DNA from: Acidobacteria bacterium UBA2161
Lineage (GTDB): Bacteria > Acidobacteriota > Vicinamibacteria > Vicinamibacterales > UBA823
DNA: 16,683 nucleotides
NCBI GenBank assembly: GCA_002328835.1
Contig: DCWN01000023.1
Location: 127,651-144,333, forward strand
Direction of reading: 5' to 3'
Shown: positions 7,210 through 14,916 of the stretch, piece after piece
How the letters are laid out: each line of letters starts with the position of its first letter
Position numbering within the stretch: the first letter of the stretch is position 1
Program-made: the position numbers and the translations under genes
The notes under the pieces: generated by a model
The model's database searches: none
The model's input: the letters and a program-made list of their open reading frames with translations, nothing else
Told to the model about the DNA's origin: nothing

Positions 7210-8725
7210 GTGGGGAGGGATCGCCCTGGCGATCCTGGTGACCGCCGCGTGTTCGGGCGCGCCGCCCGCGGACGCGCCGGCCCTCGAGGAGCCGGACCAG
7301 CCGAACGTCCTGTTTGTCTTCTACGACCAGTACCGCACCGACATCATCGGCGCCTACGGGGGCGGCGACAACATCACGACGCCGAACATCGATCGCCTCG
7401 CCGAGGAAGGCGCGCTCTTCACGAACGGGCTTTCGACGACACCGGTCTGCACGCCGTATCGCGGGATGCTGATGACCGGCCGTTACCCGACGCACACCGG
7501 CTTGATGCTCAACTTCCTCGAGGCGAACACCTCGGTCCAGGGCGTCGCCGATGTCTTCAACGACGCCGGCTACCGAACGGCGTTCATGGGGAAGTGGCAC
7601 CTGGCGGCCGGCAGTCACAAGATGGCGTGGGTCGGGCAGGAGAACGGGAGTTGGGATCACGCCCAGCCCTACATCGACGAGAATCCCGACTTCAACTTCG
7701 TCCCGCCGGGGCCGACCCGGCTCGGGTTCGAGGACTGGGCCGCGTTCAACTTCCACGCCGAGTTCCTGGCCGCGCCGTACTACCGTAACGAGCCCGAGTT
7801 GCTCGTCATGAACGAGTACGAGTCGGACGGCCTGACGACGATGGCGATCGACTACATGGAGGAAGCGCGCGAGGCCGGCGAGCCGTTCTTCGTCATGGTC
7901 GCGCCGCATCCGCCTCACCCGCCGTTCAACCGGACGCCCGAGGGCTATCTCGAACAGATTCCCGACGAGCTGGTCTGGGACGAGAACGTGCCGGACGATG
8001 CCCGCGAAGAGAATCTGTCTGACGCCCGAGCCTACTTCGCCATGGCGAAGAACGCCGACGACAACATGGGGCGGATCCTCGCGTATCTCGACGAGGCCGG
8101 GCTGACTGACGACACCATCGTCGTCTTCACCTCCGACCACGGCGAGATGCTCGGCAGCCACCGCCGCCGGAACAAGATGGTGCCCTACGCCGAGGCCGTG
8201 CGCGTCCCGATGGTCGTTCGGTGGCCGGGTCGAATCGCCCCGGGCACGCGAACCGAGACGCTACACACCCCGCTCGATCATTTTCCGACGCTGGCGTCGC
8301 TGGCCGGGCTCGCGAGCCCGGCCGATCTCGATGGCGTGGACATGAGCGCCGAGCTGCTCGGCGGCACGGCGCCCGATCGGGACGCCGTCTTGATGAGTAA
8401 CTACACGGCGCATTGGGACTACTTCATGACCAGCACGCAAGAAGGCGCCCAATGGCCGGAGTGGCGTGGCCTGAAGACGGCGCAGTACACCTACGCGCGG
8501 TGGATTACGGGCGAGACGGTGCTCTTCGACGACCAGGCCGACCCGTTTCAGATGAACGATCTGAGCGGCGACCCGGCGCACGCGGCGGTCGTCGAGGCGC
8601 TGGAAGCACGGCTGCAGGAACTGCTCGCCGACGCGCACGACGAGTTCCTGCCGGGCAATGCCTACGTCGACTGGGTCGACCGCGAGCGGAACATCATCCG
8701 GACGGGCCTGGGACCCGTGGAGTAG
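7202..8725 (+). CDS. Sulfatase lipoprotein with an atypical CTPYR active-site motif
   Basis: S1-family sulfatase, 507 aa. The ATG at 7202 overlaps the stop of the preceding gene (ATGTGTAA, 7202-7209) and has GGAAGGG upstream; it gives a lipoprotein signal MCKWGGIALAILVTAAC (Cys17). A longer in-frame opening lies inside the PLP gene and is not used. Motifs: FVFYDQYRTD, where the second metal Asp is Gln (Asp42-Gln43), the active site C-T-P-Y-R (Cys83, Arg87), FMGKWHLA (Lys131, His133), APHPPHPPF (His236, His239), FTSDHGEMLGSHRRRNK (Asp312, His313, Lys325). The SDHGEMLGSH block and the Asp-Gln site place it with the choline-sulfatase/iduronate-2-sulfatase-like and phosphonate monoesterase-like branch, unlike the other sulfatases here. 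It may therefore hydrolyse a different sulfate, or a phosphonate or phosphate ester. Confidence 0.9.
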   Translation: MCKWGGIALAILVTAACSGAPPADAPALEEPDQPNVLFVFYDQYRTDIIGAYGGGDNITTPNIDRLAEEGALFTNGLSTTPVCTPYRGMLMTGRYPTHTGLMLNFLEANTSVQGVADVFNDAGYRTAFMGKWHLAAGSHKMAWVGQENGSWDHAQPYIDENPDFNFVPPGPTRLGFEDWAAFNFHAEFLAAPYYRNEPELLVMNEYESDGLTTMAIDYMEEAREAGEPFFVMVAPHPPHPPFNRTPEGYLEQIPDELVWDENVPDDAREENLSDARAYFAMAKNADDNMGRILAYLDEAGLTDDTIVVFTSDHGEMLGSHRRRNKMVPYAEAVRVPMVVRWPGRIAPGTRTETLHTPLDHFPTLASLAGLASPADLDGVDMSAELLGGTAPDRDAVLMSNYTAHWDYFMTSTQEGAQWPEWRGLKTAQYTYARWITGETVLFDDQADPFQMNDLSGDPAHAAVVEALEARLQELLADAHDEFLPGNAYVDWVDRERNIIRTGLGPVE

Positions 8726-8740
8726 TGCAGGAGCCTCACC

Positions 8741-11179
8741 ATGACGAAGCTTGCACCGCTCGCACTCGCGCTCGTCGTCGTCACCTCGAACCTCGGCGCG
8801 CAGACGCTGCCGATCGTCCCAAACGTCGAGCCTCAGCCGTTCGTCGCGCAGGTCGCGCGTCTCATGGAAGCGCTCGAGTTCCTGGGCAGCGCGCTGCCGG
8901 CCGCCGACGCGCGGCGGCTCGAAACGCTGCGCGACGAAGCGCCTACGCCTGCCGTTGTCGAAGAGATCCAGCAGATTCTCGATCGCTACGTTCTGGTCAT
9001 GGTGCAGATCAGTCCCGAGGCCAGGGTGAGCGTCGTGCGGGGCCCAGCGCCAGCCGAGATCGTCCAGCACGGCTGGAAGGCGACACTGGTCAAGGTCCAC
9101 AATCAGGGCGCCGTACGCGGCCGGCTCGAGGTCGAGAGCCCGAACGCCGAGCCCGCGCTGTTCCGGTCGACCGGTGCACCGCGGGCAGGTGAAGAGACGG
9201 AGATCACCCCAGGCCAGCTCGCCAACCGGTTCCTCGAGATGGTGATGTACCGCCGCCGGCCGATGCTGCCGAACCTGTCCGGGCTGCCCCTCGAGTACGC
9301 CATCTTGCAGATCAATTCCACAACGGCCGGGCAGCGCGAGGCGCGCATCGGCTTCCAGGTCGGCCCGGGCACGCAGGATCTCGGCTTCCGGAACGCGATC
9401 GATGTCCTGTTCGACTGCCAGCCGTCGGTGCAGGTCGTGCTGCGCGTGGCAGATCACGACGGCACGCCGACGATGGCCTCGTTCGTCATCACCGATGGCG
9501 TCGAGCGCTTGGGCGACGACTCGTCGATCTGGTCCTCGGACTACCGGCAGACGCTGGCGCGCCGCCGCGCATTCGAGGAAGGCGGGCCCGTGGCCGACCC
9601 GGCGGCTCGGAGCGGCGACCAGACGCCGGGGCCCGGCCGGCTGGTCGGGATCTATCCGCTGCCGTCACGGCGCTCGGCGACGACCGACATTTTCCCCGAC
9701 TTCTACTTTCACGCGCAGGTGTACCGAAGCGACGGCGAGTACGTCGCGCTGCCGCCCGGCAGCTACGACGTCACTTACACGCGCGGGCCGGAGTACGTGC
9801 CGCAGAGCAAGCGGATCACCGTGCCCGAAGGGGTCGAGGCGATCGAGGAATCGTTCCAACTCCAGCGCTGGGTGGACCTGTCGAGCTTCGGCTGGCATAG
9901 CGGCGATCATCACGTCCATGCCGCCGGCTGCAGCCACTACGAAAGCCCGGAAGAGGGAGTCGATCCGGAGCATATGTGGCGGCAGGCGCTCGGCGAGGAC
10001 CTCGACGTCGCCTGCGTCCTCAACTGGGGGCCGAGCTGGTACCACCAGAAGCAGTTCTTCGACGGCGAGGTGCACGTGCTGTCGACCGACGACAACCTGT
10101 TGCGCTACGACGTCGAGGTGTCCGGCTTCCCGTCGTCGCACGCCGGTCATCTGGTGCTGCTGCGCCTCGACGAGGACGACTACCCCGGCACCTCGTTGAT
10201 CGAAGAATGGCCGAGCTGGACCCTCCCGGTCTTGCAGTGGGGGCAGTCACAGGACGGCGTGGTCGGCTACGCGCACTCGGGCTGGGGGCTCGAACCGATG
10301 GAGCCGACGTTCGAACTGCCGAACTACACGATGGCGAAGTTCGACGGCATTGGCGCCAACGAGTACATCATGACCGTCACGCACGACGCGGTCGATTTCA
10401 TCTCGGCGGGCGATACGCCGGTCCCCTGGGAGCTGAACATCTGGTATCACACGCTGAACTCCGGCTTCCGGACGCGCATCAGCGGCGAGACGGACTTTCC
10501 GTGCATCTACGACGATCGGGTCGGCATGACCCGCACCTACGCGAAGATAGACGGCCCGCTCGACTTCACGACCTTCGCCGAGGCGACGAAGAACGGCCGC
10601 AGCTACGTCTCGGAGGGCGGTTCGCACCTGGTCGACTTCGCCGTGAACGGCCTCGACGTCGGTACGAGCGGCAGCGAACTGCGGTTGCCGGCCGCTGGCC
10701 GCGCGACGGTCACGGCCAGGGTGACGGCACGGCTGCCTGTCGAACTGAGCGACGTGGGTGCGGCGATCGCCGCTCGGTCGCTCGTCGAGCCGCCGTACTG
10801 GCACATCGAGCGCGCGCGGATCGGGACGAGCCGGCGGATTCCGGTCGAGTTGATCGTCAACGGCGAAGTCGCGGATCGTGTGGAGATCGAGGCCGACGGC
10901 GTCTGGACTGACCTCCGGTTCGACGTGGCGATCGAGCGGTCGAGCTGGGTGGCGCTGCGCGTCATGGGCAGTTCGCACACCAATCCGATTTTCGTCGTCG
11001 TCGACGACGCGCCGATCCGGGCGTCGCGCACGAGCGCCGAGTGGTGCCGCGAGGCGGTCGACCAGTGCTGGCTGATGAAGCAGCCGCTCATCCGCGAGGA
11101 GGAGCGCGCGGCGGCAGCGGCCGCCTACGAGCACGCGCGGGACGTGTACGACCGGATTATTTCGGAATCGGTGCGGTAA
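8741..11179 (+). CDS. Exported CehA/McbA-family metallohydrolase
   Basis: 812 aa with a Sec signal peptide (MTKLAPLALALVVVTSNLGA, cleavage near residue 20-21). AGGAG precedes the ATG, which starts 15 bp after the upstream stop. Residues about 90-375 are beta-rich with no recognised motif. The catalytic part starts near residue 380 with FGWHSGDHHVHAAGCSHY (384-400), the metal-binding GD-H-H-x-H signature of the PHP-like CehA/McbA family; further likely ligands are in YAHSGWG (His512) and SGETDFP (581-587). Residues from about 640 form a beta-rich domain. Family members hydrolyse varied esters, carbamates (carbaryl) or phosphoesters, and many from environmental bacteria are uncharacterised. Position between a sulfatase and a transporter suggests it cleaves part of the same extracellular substrate. 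Specificity is unknown. Confidence 0.85.
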   Translation: MTKLAPLALALVVVTSNLGAQTLPIVPNVEPQPFVAQVARLMEALEFLGSALPAADARRLETLRDEAPTPAVVEEIQQILDRYVLVMVQISPEARVSVVRGPAPAEIVQHGWKATLVKVHNQGAVRGRLEVESPNAEPALFRSTGAPRAGEETEITPGQLANRFLEMVMYRRRPMLPNLSGLPLEYAILQINSTTAGQREARIGFQVGPGTQDLGFRNAIDVLFDCQPSVQVVLRVADHDGTPTMASFVITDGVERLGDDSSIWSSDYRQTLARRRAFEEGGPVADPAARSGDQTPGPGRLVGIYPLPSRRSATTDIFPDFYFHAQVYRSDGEYVALPPGSYDVTYTRGPEYVPQSKRITVPEGVEAIEESFQLQRWVDLSSFGWHSGDHHVHAAGCSHYESPEEGVDPEHMWRQALGEDLDVACVLNWGPSWYHQKQFFDGEVHVLSTDDNLLRYDVEVSGFPSSHAGHLVLLRLDEDDYPGTSLIEEWPSWTLPVLQWGQSQDGVVGYAHSGWGLEPMEPTFELPNYTMAKFDGIGANEYIMTVTHDAVDFISAGDTPVPWELNIWYHTLNSGFRTRISGETDFPCIYDDRVGMTRTYAKIDGPLDFTTFAEATKNGRSYVSEGGSHLVDFAVNGLDVGTSGSELRLPAAGRATVTARVTARLPVELSDVGAAIAARSLVEPPYWHIERARIGTSRRIPVELIVNGEVADRVEIEADGVWTDLRFDVAIERSSWVALRVMGSSHTNPIFVVVDDAPIRASRTSAEWCREAVDQCWLMKQPLIREEERAAAAAAYEHARDVYDRIISESVR

Positions 11180-11186
11180 CGCCTGA

Positions 11187-12167
11187 ATGTTCTTGCCGGC
11201 CACGTTCGCCGTCGCCCTCCTGATGATGCTCACCAGCATGATCTGCTGGGGGTCGTGGGCCAATGCCTTCAAGCTGACCCGGGGCTACCGATTCGAGCTG
11301 TTCTACTGGGACTACGCGTTCGGCATCGTCCTGGCCTCGCTCGTTCTGGCGTTCACGCTCGGGTCATTCGGTTCGAGCGGCGATAGCTTCCTGGCGAACC
11401 TGCGCGCGGCCGACACGGCCAACATCGTCTACGCCGTCGCGGCCGGCGTCATCTTCAACGTCGCGAACCTGCTGCTGGTGGCCGGCATCGAGATGGCCGG
11501 CCTGGCCATTGCGTTCCCGATCGCCATCGGCGTCGCGCTGATAGAAGGCGTCGCGCTGAGCTACGCCCTCCAACCGACCGGCAGCGGGTGGCTGCTCGCA
11601 CTCGGCGTCTTGCTCGCCGTGGTCGCGGTCGTCTTCGATGGCAAGGCCTACGCCGGCCTGGAGGGCTCCGGCCGGTCCACCTCGCGTCGCAGCATCGGCA
11701 TCTGCCTCGTCTCGGGTGTGCTCATGGGGCTCTTCGCGCCGCTCGTCACGCGGGCGCTGACGACCGGGACGCCGCTCGGGCCGTACACGGTTGCGGTCTG
11801 CTTCACGCTGGGCGCGCTCGTCTGCTGCGTGCCGGTGAATACCTACTTCATGCGCCGCCCGCTGGCCGGCCTGCCGGTCACCTACGCCGACTACGCGGCC
11901 GCGCCGTGGCGCGAGCATGCCCTCGGCCTCCTGGGTGGGGTCGTCTGGGGGATCGGCGGCGTCTTCAACTTCGTTGCCGCGAGCATGGTCGGTGTCGCCA
12001 TCGCGTACGCGATCGGGCAGGCGGCGCCGATGGTCGCCGCGGCGTGGGGCGTCGTCGTCTGGCGGGAGTTCCGCGGGGCGCCTCGACAGTCGGCGCTCGC
12101 TCTGGCGGCGATGTTCGTCTGCTACCTGCTGGCCATCACCGTCATTGCCCGCGCCTACGGAGCGTGA
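11187..12167 (+). CDS. 10-TM DMT-superfamily transporter (sugar/ureide-permease-like)
   Basis: 326-aa integral membrane protein with about ten hydrophobic helices: near residues 6-25, 42-60, 78-98, 101-122, 132-150, 168-188, 199-217, 244-264, 267-291 and 302-322. The N-terminal signature MICWGSWANAFKL then YRFELFYWDYAFG is that of bacterial proteins usually labelled DMT permease. They are related to glucose/rhamnose uptake (GRP) and ureide-permease carriers. The internal two-fold repeat of five helices expected for DMT proteins is compatible with the spacing. It starts 7 bp after the hydrolase gene and ends 1 bp before the nucleoside hydrolase start. It probably imports a product of the exported enzymes, such as ribose, a nucleobase or a sugar acid, into the cytoplasm. 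No strong ribosome site is seen, so translational coupling is likely. Confidence 0.8.
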   Translation: MFLPATFAVALLMMLTSMICWGSWANAFKLTRGYRFELFYWDYAFGIVLASLVLAFTLGSFGSSGDSFLANLRAADTANIVYAVAAGVIFNVANLLLVAGIEMAGLAIAFPIAIGVALIEGVALSYALQPTGSGWLLALGVLLAVVAVVFDGKAYAGLEGSGRSTSRRSIGICLVSGVLMGLFAPLVTRALTTGTPLGPYTVAVCFTLGALVCCVPVNTYFMRRPLAGLPVTYADYAAAPWREHALGLLGGVVWGIGGVFNFVAASMVGVAIAYAIGQAAPMVAAAWGVVVWREFRGAPRQSALALAAMFVCYLLAITVIARAYGA

Positions 12168-12168
12168 G

Positions 12169-13197
12169 ATGCGACATTGGATCGGGATTGCAGCGATGCT
12201 GCTGCTGATGTGCGCACTGGCCGCCACGTCGCACGCCCAGCCCCACAAGGTCATCTTCGACACCGACTTCGGCCTGCCGCCGACCGACGACGGCTGGGCC
12301 CTCGCGCTGGCGTTGGGTTCGCCCGAACTGGAGATTCTCGGCGTCACGACCGTGGCCGGCAACTTCAGCGTCGAGCGGGCGACGGCCGAGGTCTTGAAGA
12401 TGCTCGAGCTCTCGAGCCGCGAAGAGCTGCCGGTCTACCAGGGCGCTGACATGCCGCTGGTGCACGCACCGTCCGACTTCGCGCGGGGTGAGTACGGCGA
12501 ATGGTATTCGGGCGATCCGCCGCCGATGCCCGCGGGCGGGTTCGCCTCGAAGTCGGCCGAGTCGATCTCGGCCATGGACTTCATGGTGCGGACCGTCCTC
12601 GACGCCCCGGGCGAAGTCACCCTCGTCGCCATCGGTCCCCTGACCAACGTCGCGATGGCGATCCGCCAGCACCCGCGCTTCGCGTCGAGCGTCAAGCAGT
12701 TGGTCATCATGGGCGGCGCCATCGCGCAGCTGCCCGACGGCCACGGCAACGTCACGCCGAACGCCGAGTTCAACTTCTGGGTCGATCCGGAGGCGGCCCG
12801 GAGTGTGCTGCGCGCCGGAATCCCGACGATGCTGTCGCCGCTCAACGTGTCGCGCAAGACCGGGCTGACGCGCCAGTGGTACGAGGCGATCGTCGCGCGT
12901 GATACGCCGATCACCCGGCTCGCGCGCGAGCGGCTCGGGCCTCGCTATGCCGCGAATCCCGGCCGCAGCGACCTCATGTACGACCAGGTCGCCGTGGCCA
13001 GCCTCATCGACCCGACGCTCGTGACGACGCAGGAGATGTTCGTCGATGTCGACGCGCTGCACGGGATCAACTACGGCGTGTCGGTCGGCGGCGACGAGCC
13101 GTGGCCCGGCGCCGAGGGGGCGCCGCGCGTCCAGGTTCAGTACGACCTCGACTGGGACCGGTTCATCCGGATGTTCGTCGAGCGCGTGAGCCGCTAG
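12169..13197 (+). CDS. Exported nucleoside hydrolase (IUNH family)
   Basis: 342 aa from the ATG at 12169, which has GGAG 6 nt upstream and follows the transporter stop by 1 bp. Residues 1-23 form a Sec signal peptide ending in TSHA, so the enzyme should act in the periplasm; most studied nucleoside hydrolases are cytosolic. Family motifs: the N-terminal calcium site DTDFGLPPTDD (Asp31, Asp33, Asp40, Asp41), three residues longer than the common DxDPGxDD form; VTTVAGN (Asn65); VIMGGA (179-184); TPNAEFNFWVDPEAA (196-210); and MYDQVAVASLIDP, where Tyr271-Asp272 replaces the usual His-Asp. The reaction is hydrolysis of the N-glycosidic bond of ribonucleosides to base and ribose. The adjacent ribokinase gene fits ribose as a product. 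Another N-glycoside substrate is possible given the altered site. Confidence 0.88.
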   Translation: MRHWIGIAAMLLLMCALAATSHAQPHKVIFDTDFGLPPTDDGWALALALGSPELEILGVTTVAGNFSVERATAEVLKMLELSSREELPVYQGADMPLVHAPSDFARGEYGEWYSGDPPPMPAGGFASKSAESISAMDFMVRTVLDAPGEVTLVAIGPLTNVAMAIRQHPRFASSVKQLVIMGGAIAQLPDGHGNVTPNAEFNFWVDPEAARSVLRAGIPTMLSPLNVSRKTGLTRQWYEAIVARDTPITRLARERLGPRYAANPGRSDLMYDQVAVASLIDPTLVTTQEMFVDVDALHGINYGVSVGGDEPWPGAEGAPRVQVQYDLDWDRFIRMFVERVSR

Positions 13198-13210
13198 GGC
13201 CGAGCGGATC

Positions 13211-14143
13211 ATGGCGTCGCCCCGCATCGTCGTCGTCGGAAGCGCCAACGTCGATCTCACGACGTTCGTCGACACCTTCCCCCGGCCCGGTGAGACGGTC
13301 TTTGCCGATCGGTTCGACCTCGGCTTCGGCGGCAAGGGCGCCAATCAGGCGGTGGCGGCCCGGTTGTGCGGTGCCGAGGTCGAGATGGTGGCGCGGGTCG
13401 GCGACGATCTGTTCGGGCCGGCCACGCTCGAGCACCTCGACTCGCTCGGCGTCGGCGTCACGCACGTGCGCTCGGTGGCCAACGTGTCCAGCGGCGTCGC
13501 GCCGATCTTCGTCGACCCATCGGGCCAGAACCGGATCCTTGTCGTCCCCGGCGCGAACGGGCACCTATTGCCCGACGACGTCAACCTGGCGGAACCGCTC
13601 ATCCGCCGTGCCGACGTGCTCGTGTTGCAGCTCGAGGTGCCGCTCGAGACCGTCTATCACGCGGTCGGTGTGGCGCGCGCGCACGGTGTCCGCTGCATCC
13701 TGAACCCGGCGCCGGGGCAACCGCTCGATCTGTCGAAGGTCTCGGCGGTCGACTACTTCATTCCGAACGAGACCGAGGCCGAAGCGATTGCGGGTCGTTC
13801 CGTGAAGACCGTGGCCGATGCCGAGGACTGTGCTCGTGGATTCGTGGCCGAAGGATTTCGCACGGTCGTCGTCACGCTCGGCGAGCAGGGCGCGGTCATG
13901 GCCAATGCGGAGGCGGCGACTCGCGTGTCGCCGTTCCCGGTCGTGGCCAAGGACACGACCGGAGCGGGTGACGCCTTCATCGGCAGCCTCGCCGTGTTCC
14001 TCGCCGAAGGCGCACCCGAGGCCGAGGCGCTCGCGCGGGCCAGCCTGTACGCCGCGCTGTCGACGACCGAGATCGGCACGCAGAAAGCGTTCGCCTCGCG
14101 ACAGACGTTCGAAGCCGAATGGACCCGCCGGGCGCGTGGGTGA
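13211..14143 (+). CDS. rbsK: Ribokinase
   Basis: 310-aa cytoplasmic PfkB-family kinase matching ribokinase closely. It has VVGSANVDLTTFVDTFPRPGET (8-29), the sugar-binding GGKGANQA (40-47), VVPGANG (111-117), NPAPG (165-169), PNETEAEAIAG (185-195) and the catalytic DTTGAGDAFIG (248-258, base Asp254). The reaction is ATP-dependent phosphorylation of D-ribose to ribose 5-phosphate, feeding the pentose phosphate pathway. It is the last gene of the rightward arm, 13 bp after the nucleoside hydrolase, and so consumes the ribose freed by that enzyme after import. Only GAGCGG precedes the ATG as a weak ribosome site. It is the second PfkB kinase in the window and clearly a different subgroup from the one at 3302-4282. 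It ends 9 bp from the convergent SRPBCC gene. Confidence 0.93.
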   Translation: MASPRIVVVGSANVDLTTFVDTFPRPGETVFADRFDLGFGGKGANQAVAARLCGAEVEMVARVGDDLFGPATLEHLDSLGVGVTHVRSVANVSSGVAPIFVDPSGQNRILVVPGANGHLLPDDVNLAEPLIRRADVLVLQLEVPLETVYHAVGVARAHGVRCILNPAPGQPLDLSKVSAVDYFIPNETEAEAIAGRSVKTVADAEDCARGFVAEGFRTVVVTLGEQGAVMANAEAATRVSPFPVVAKDTTGAGDAFIGSLAVFLAEGAPEAEALARASLYAALSTTEIGTQKAFASRQTFEAEWTRRARG

Positions 14144-14152
14144 GGCGCGCGG

Positions 14153-14575
14153 TCAGGCCGTCGCGCCCTCGACGCGCTTCGCCAACTCGTCCAGACATCC
14201 CGCCCAGCCTTCCTTGTGGCCGCGTCCGAGGCCGGTGTCGGGCACGTTGGCGTGATGGAGGGTCACCTCCGTGCCACCGTCGACCGGCGCGAACGTGGCC
14301 GTGACGACGCTTTCCAGGCCCTGCGTCGGCTCGGACATCCAGGTGTGCTCGAGCGTCTTGCCGCGCTCGAGGCGGTCGAACCGGCCGTAGTGCGCCCATT
14401 CGCGCCCCTCGTGATCGACGAGGAGATAGAAGAGGCCGCCGACCTCGAGGTTCAGGATGACGCGCTTCGATCCGAAGAAGAGCGATCCCGGGCCGTCGCG
14501 GTCGAGCCAGGCGTCGTAGACCGCCTCGGGCGTGCCGCCGATCGTCCGCGATACCGTGAGGTCAGACGCCTTCAT
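14153..14575 (-). CDS. SRPBCC/AHSA1-domain protein
   Basis: 140-aa soluble protein of the START-like SRPBCC superfamily (AHSA1 type). It begins LTVSRTIGGTPEAVYDAWLD (6-25), the usual first strand and helix, continues with VILNLEVGGLFYLLV and AHYGRFDRLERGKTLEHTW, and ends with TEVTLHHANVPD (102-113) and the C-terminal helix GHKEGWAGCLDELAKRVEG. These proteins form a hydrophobic pocket for a small ligand; the ligand is unknown. Its ATG overlaps the repressor stop (ATGA, 14575-14572) with AGGA a few bases upstream, so the two are co-translated. Such ArsR-SRPBCC pairs are widespread, with the SRPBCC protein often proposed to bind or handle the inducing compound. A longer in-frame opening upstream overlaps the repressor and is not used. 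Confidence 0.9.
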   Translation of the reverse strand: MKASDLTVSRTIGGTPEAVYDAWLDRDGPGSLFFGSKRVILNLEVGGLFYLLVDHEGREWAHYGRFDRLERGKTLEHTWMSEPTQGLESVVTATFAPVDGGTEVTLHHANVPDTGLGRGHKEGWAGCLDELAKRVEGATA

Positions 14576-14895
14576 GAGCGCCGTCCTTTCTTCGAGAAGA
14601 GACCCTCGAGCCGATCGAGGCGGGCGTTCCAGAATTGTTCGTAGCGCCACGTCCACTGGGCCACCCGGCGCAGCGGTCGGGCGTCCAGCGTCAGCGTGTG
14701 CTCCCGCCCGCGGCGCGCCCGCCGCACCAGTCCGGCGCGCTCCAGTACCCGGACATGCTTCGACACGGCGACGAGCGACATGTCGAAGGGCTCGGCCACC
14801 GTGGTGACGCGGGCCGGGCCGCGGCTGAGGCGCTCGACGATCGCCCGGCGGGTCGGGTCGGACAGGGCGGTCAGGACGTGATCCAGTGCGGGCAT
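14572..14895 (-). CDS. ArsR-family transcriptional repressor
   Basis: 107-aa winged-helix DNA-binding protein. The ArsR hallmark ALSDPTRRAIVERL (10-23) is followed by the recognition helix region MSLVAVSKHVRVLERAGLVR (39-58) and a basic wing (RRARRGREHTLTL). There is no arsenic- or metal-type CxCxxC motif, so it belongs to the ligand-independent or organic-ligand ArsR group often paired with SRPBCC proteins. It probably represses its own operon through the inverted repeat TTAACC-N4-GGTTAA, which ends only 5 bp before its start codon. No Shine-Dalgarno sequence is present there, so the mRNA may be leaderless. The gene faces away from the downstream exported-protein and PQQ-dehydrogenase genes, which it might also control. 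Confidence 0.93.
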   Translation of the reverse strand: MPALDHVLTALSDPTRRAIVERLSRGPARVTTVAEPFDMSLVAVSKHVRVLERAGLVRRARRGREHTLTLDARPLRRVAQWTWRYEQFWNARLDRLEGLFSKKGRRS

Positions 14896-14900
14896 AATAA

Positions 14901-14916
14901 TTAACCAAACGGTTAA
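14901..14916. promoter_or_regulatory. Inverted-repeat operator candidate (TTAACCAAACGGTTAA)
   Basis: Perfect 6-bp arms TTAACC/GGTTAA with a 4-bp spacer, 5 bp upstream of the ArsR-type start codon. Size and position fit an autoregulatory site for a homodimeric ArsR repressor blocking the promoter. Similar TTAACC/GGTTAA-type sites are common next to ArsR-SRPBCC gene pairs, as far as I recall. Direct binding is inferred. Confidence 0.7.

Noticed and set aside
1..8725. Sulfatase genes as recent tandem duplicates
   Set aside because: Active-site motifs, metal segments, lengths and C-terminal regions differ strongly between the copies, so they are ancient paralogues.
10247..11272. Minus-strand open frame opposite the CehA/McbA gene
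   Set aside because: Arg/Asp-rich shadow translation; it crosses the junction with the transporter gene.
12142..13344. Minus-strand open frame opposite the nucleoside hydrolase and ribokinase
   Set aside because: The plus-strand proteins have clear family motifs over the whole length; the antisense product has none.
14132..14150. GCGCG/CGCGC inverted repeat at the convergent junction, considered as a bidirectional terminator
   Set aside because: The stem is only 5 bp with a 9-nt loop and no T-tract on either strand; such pairs are common in GC-rich DNA.
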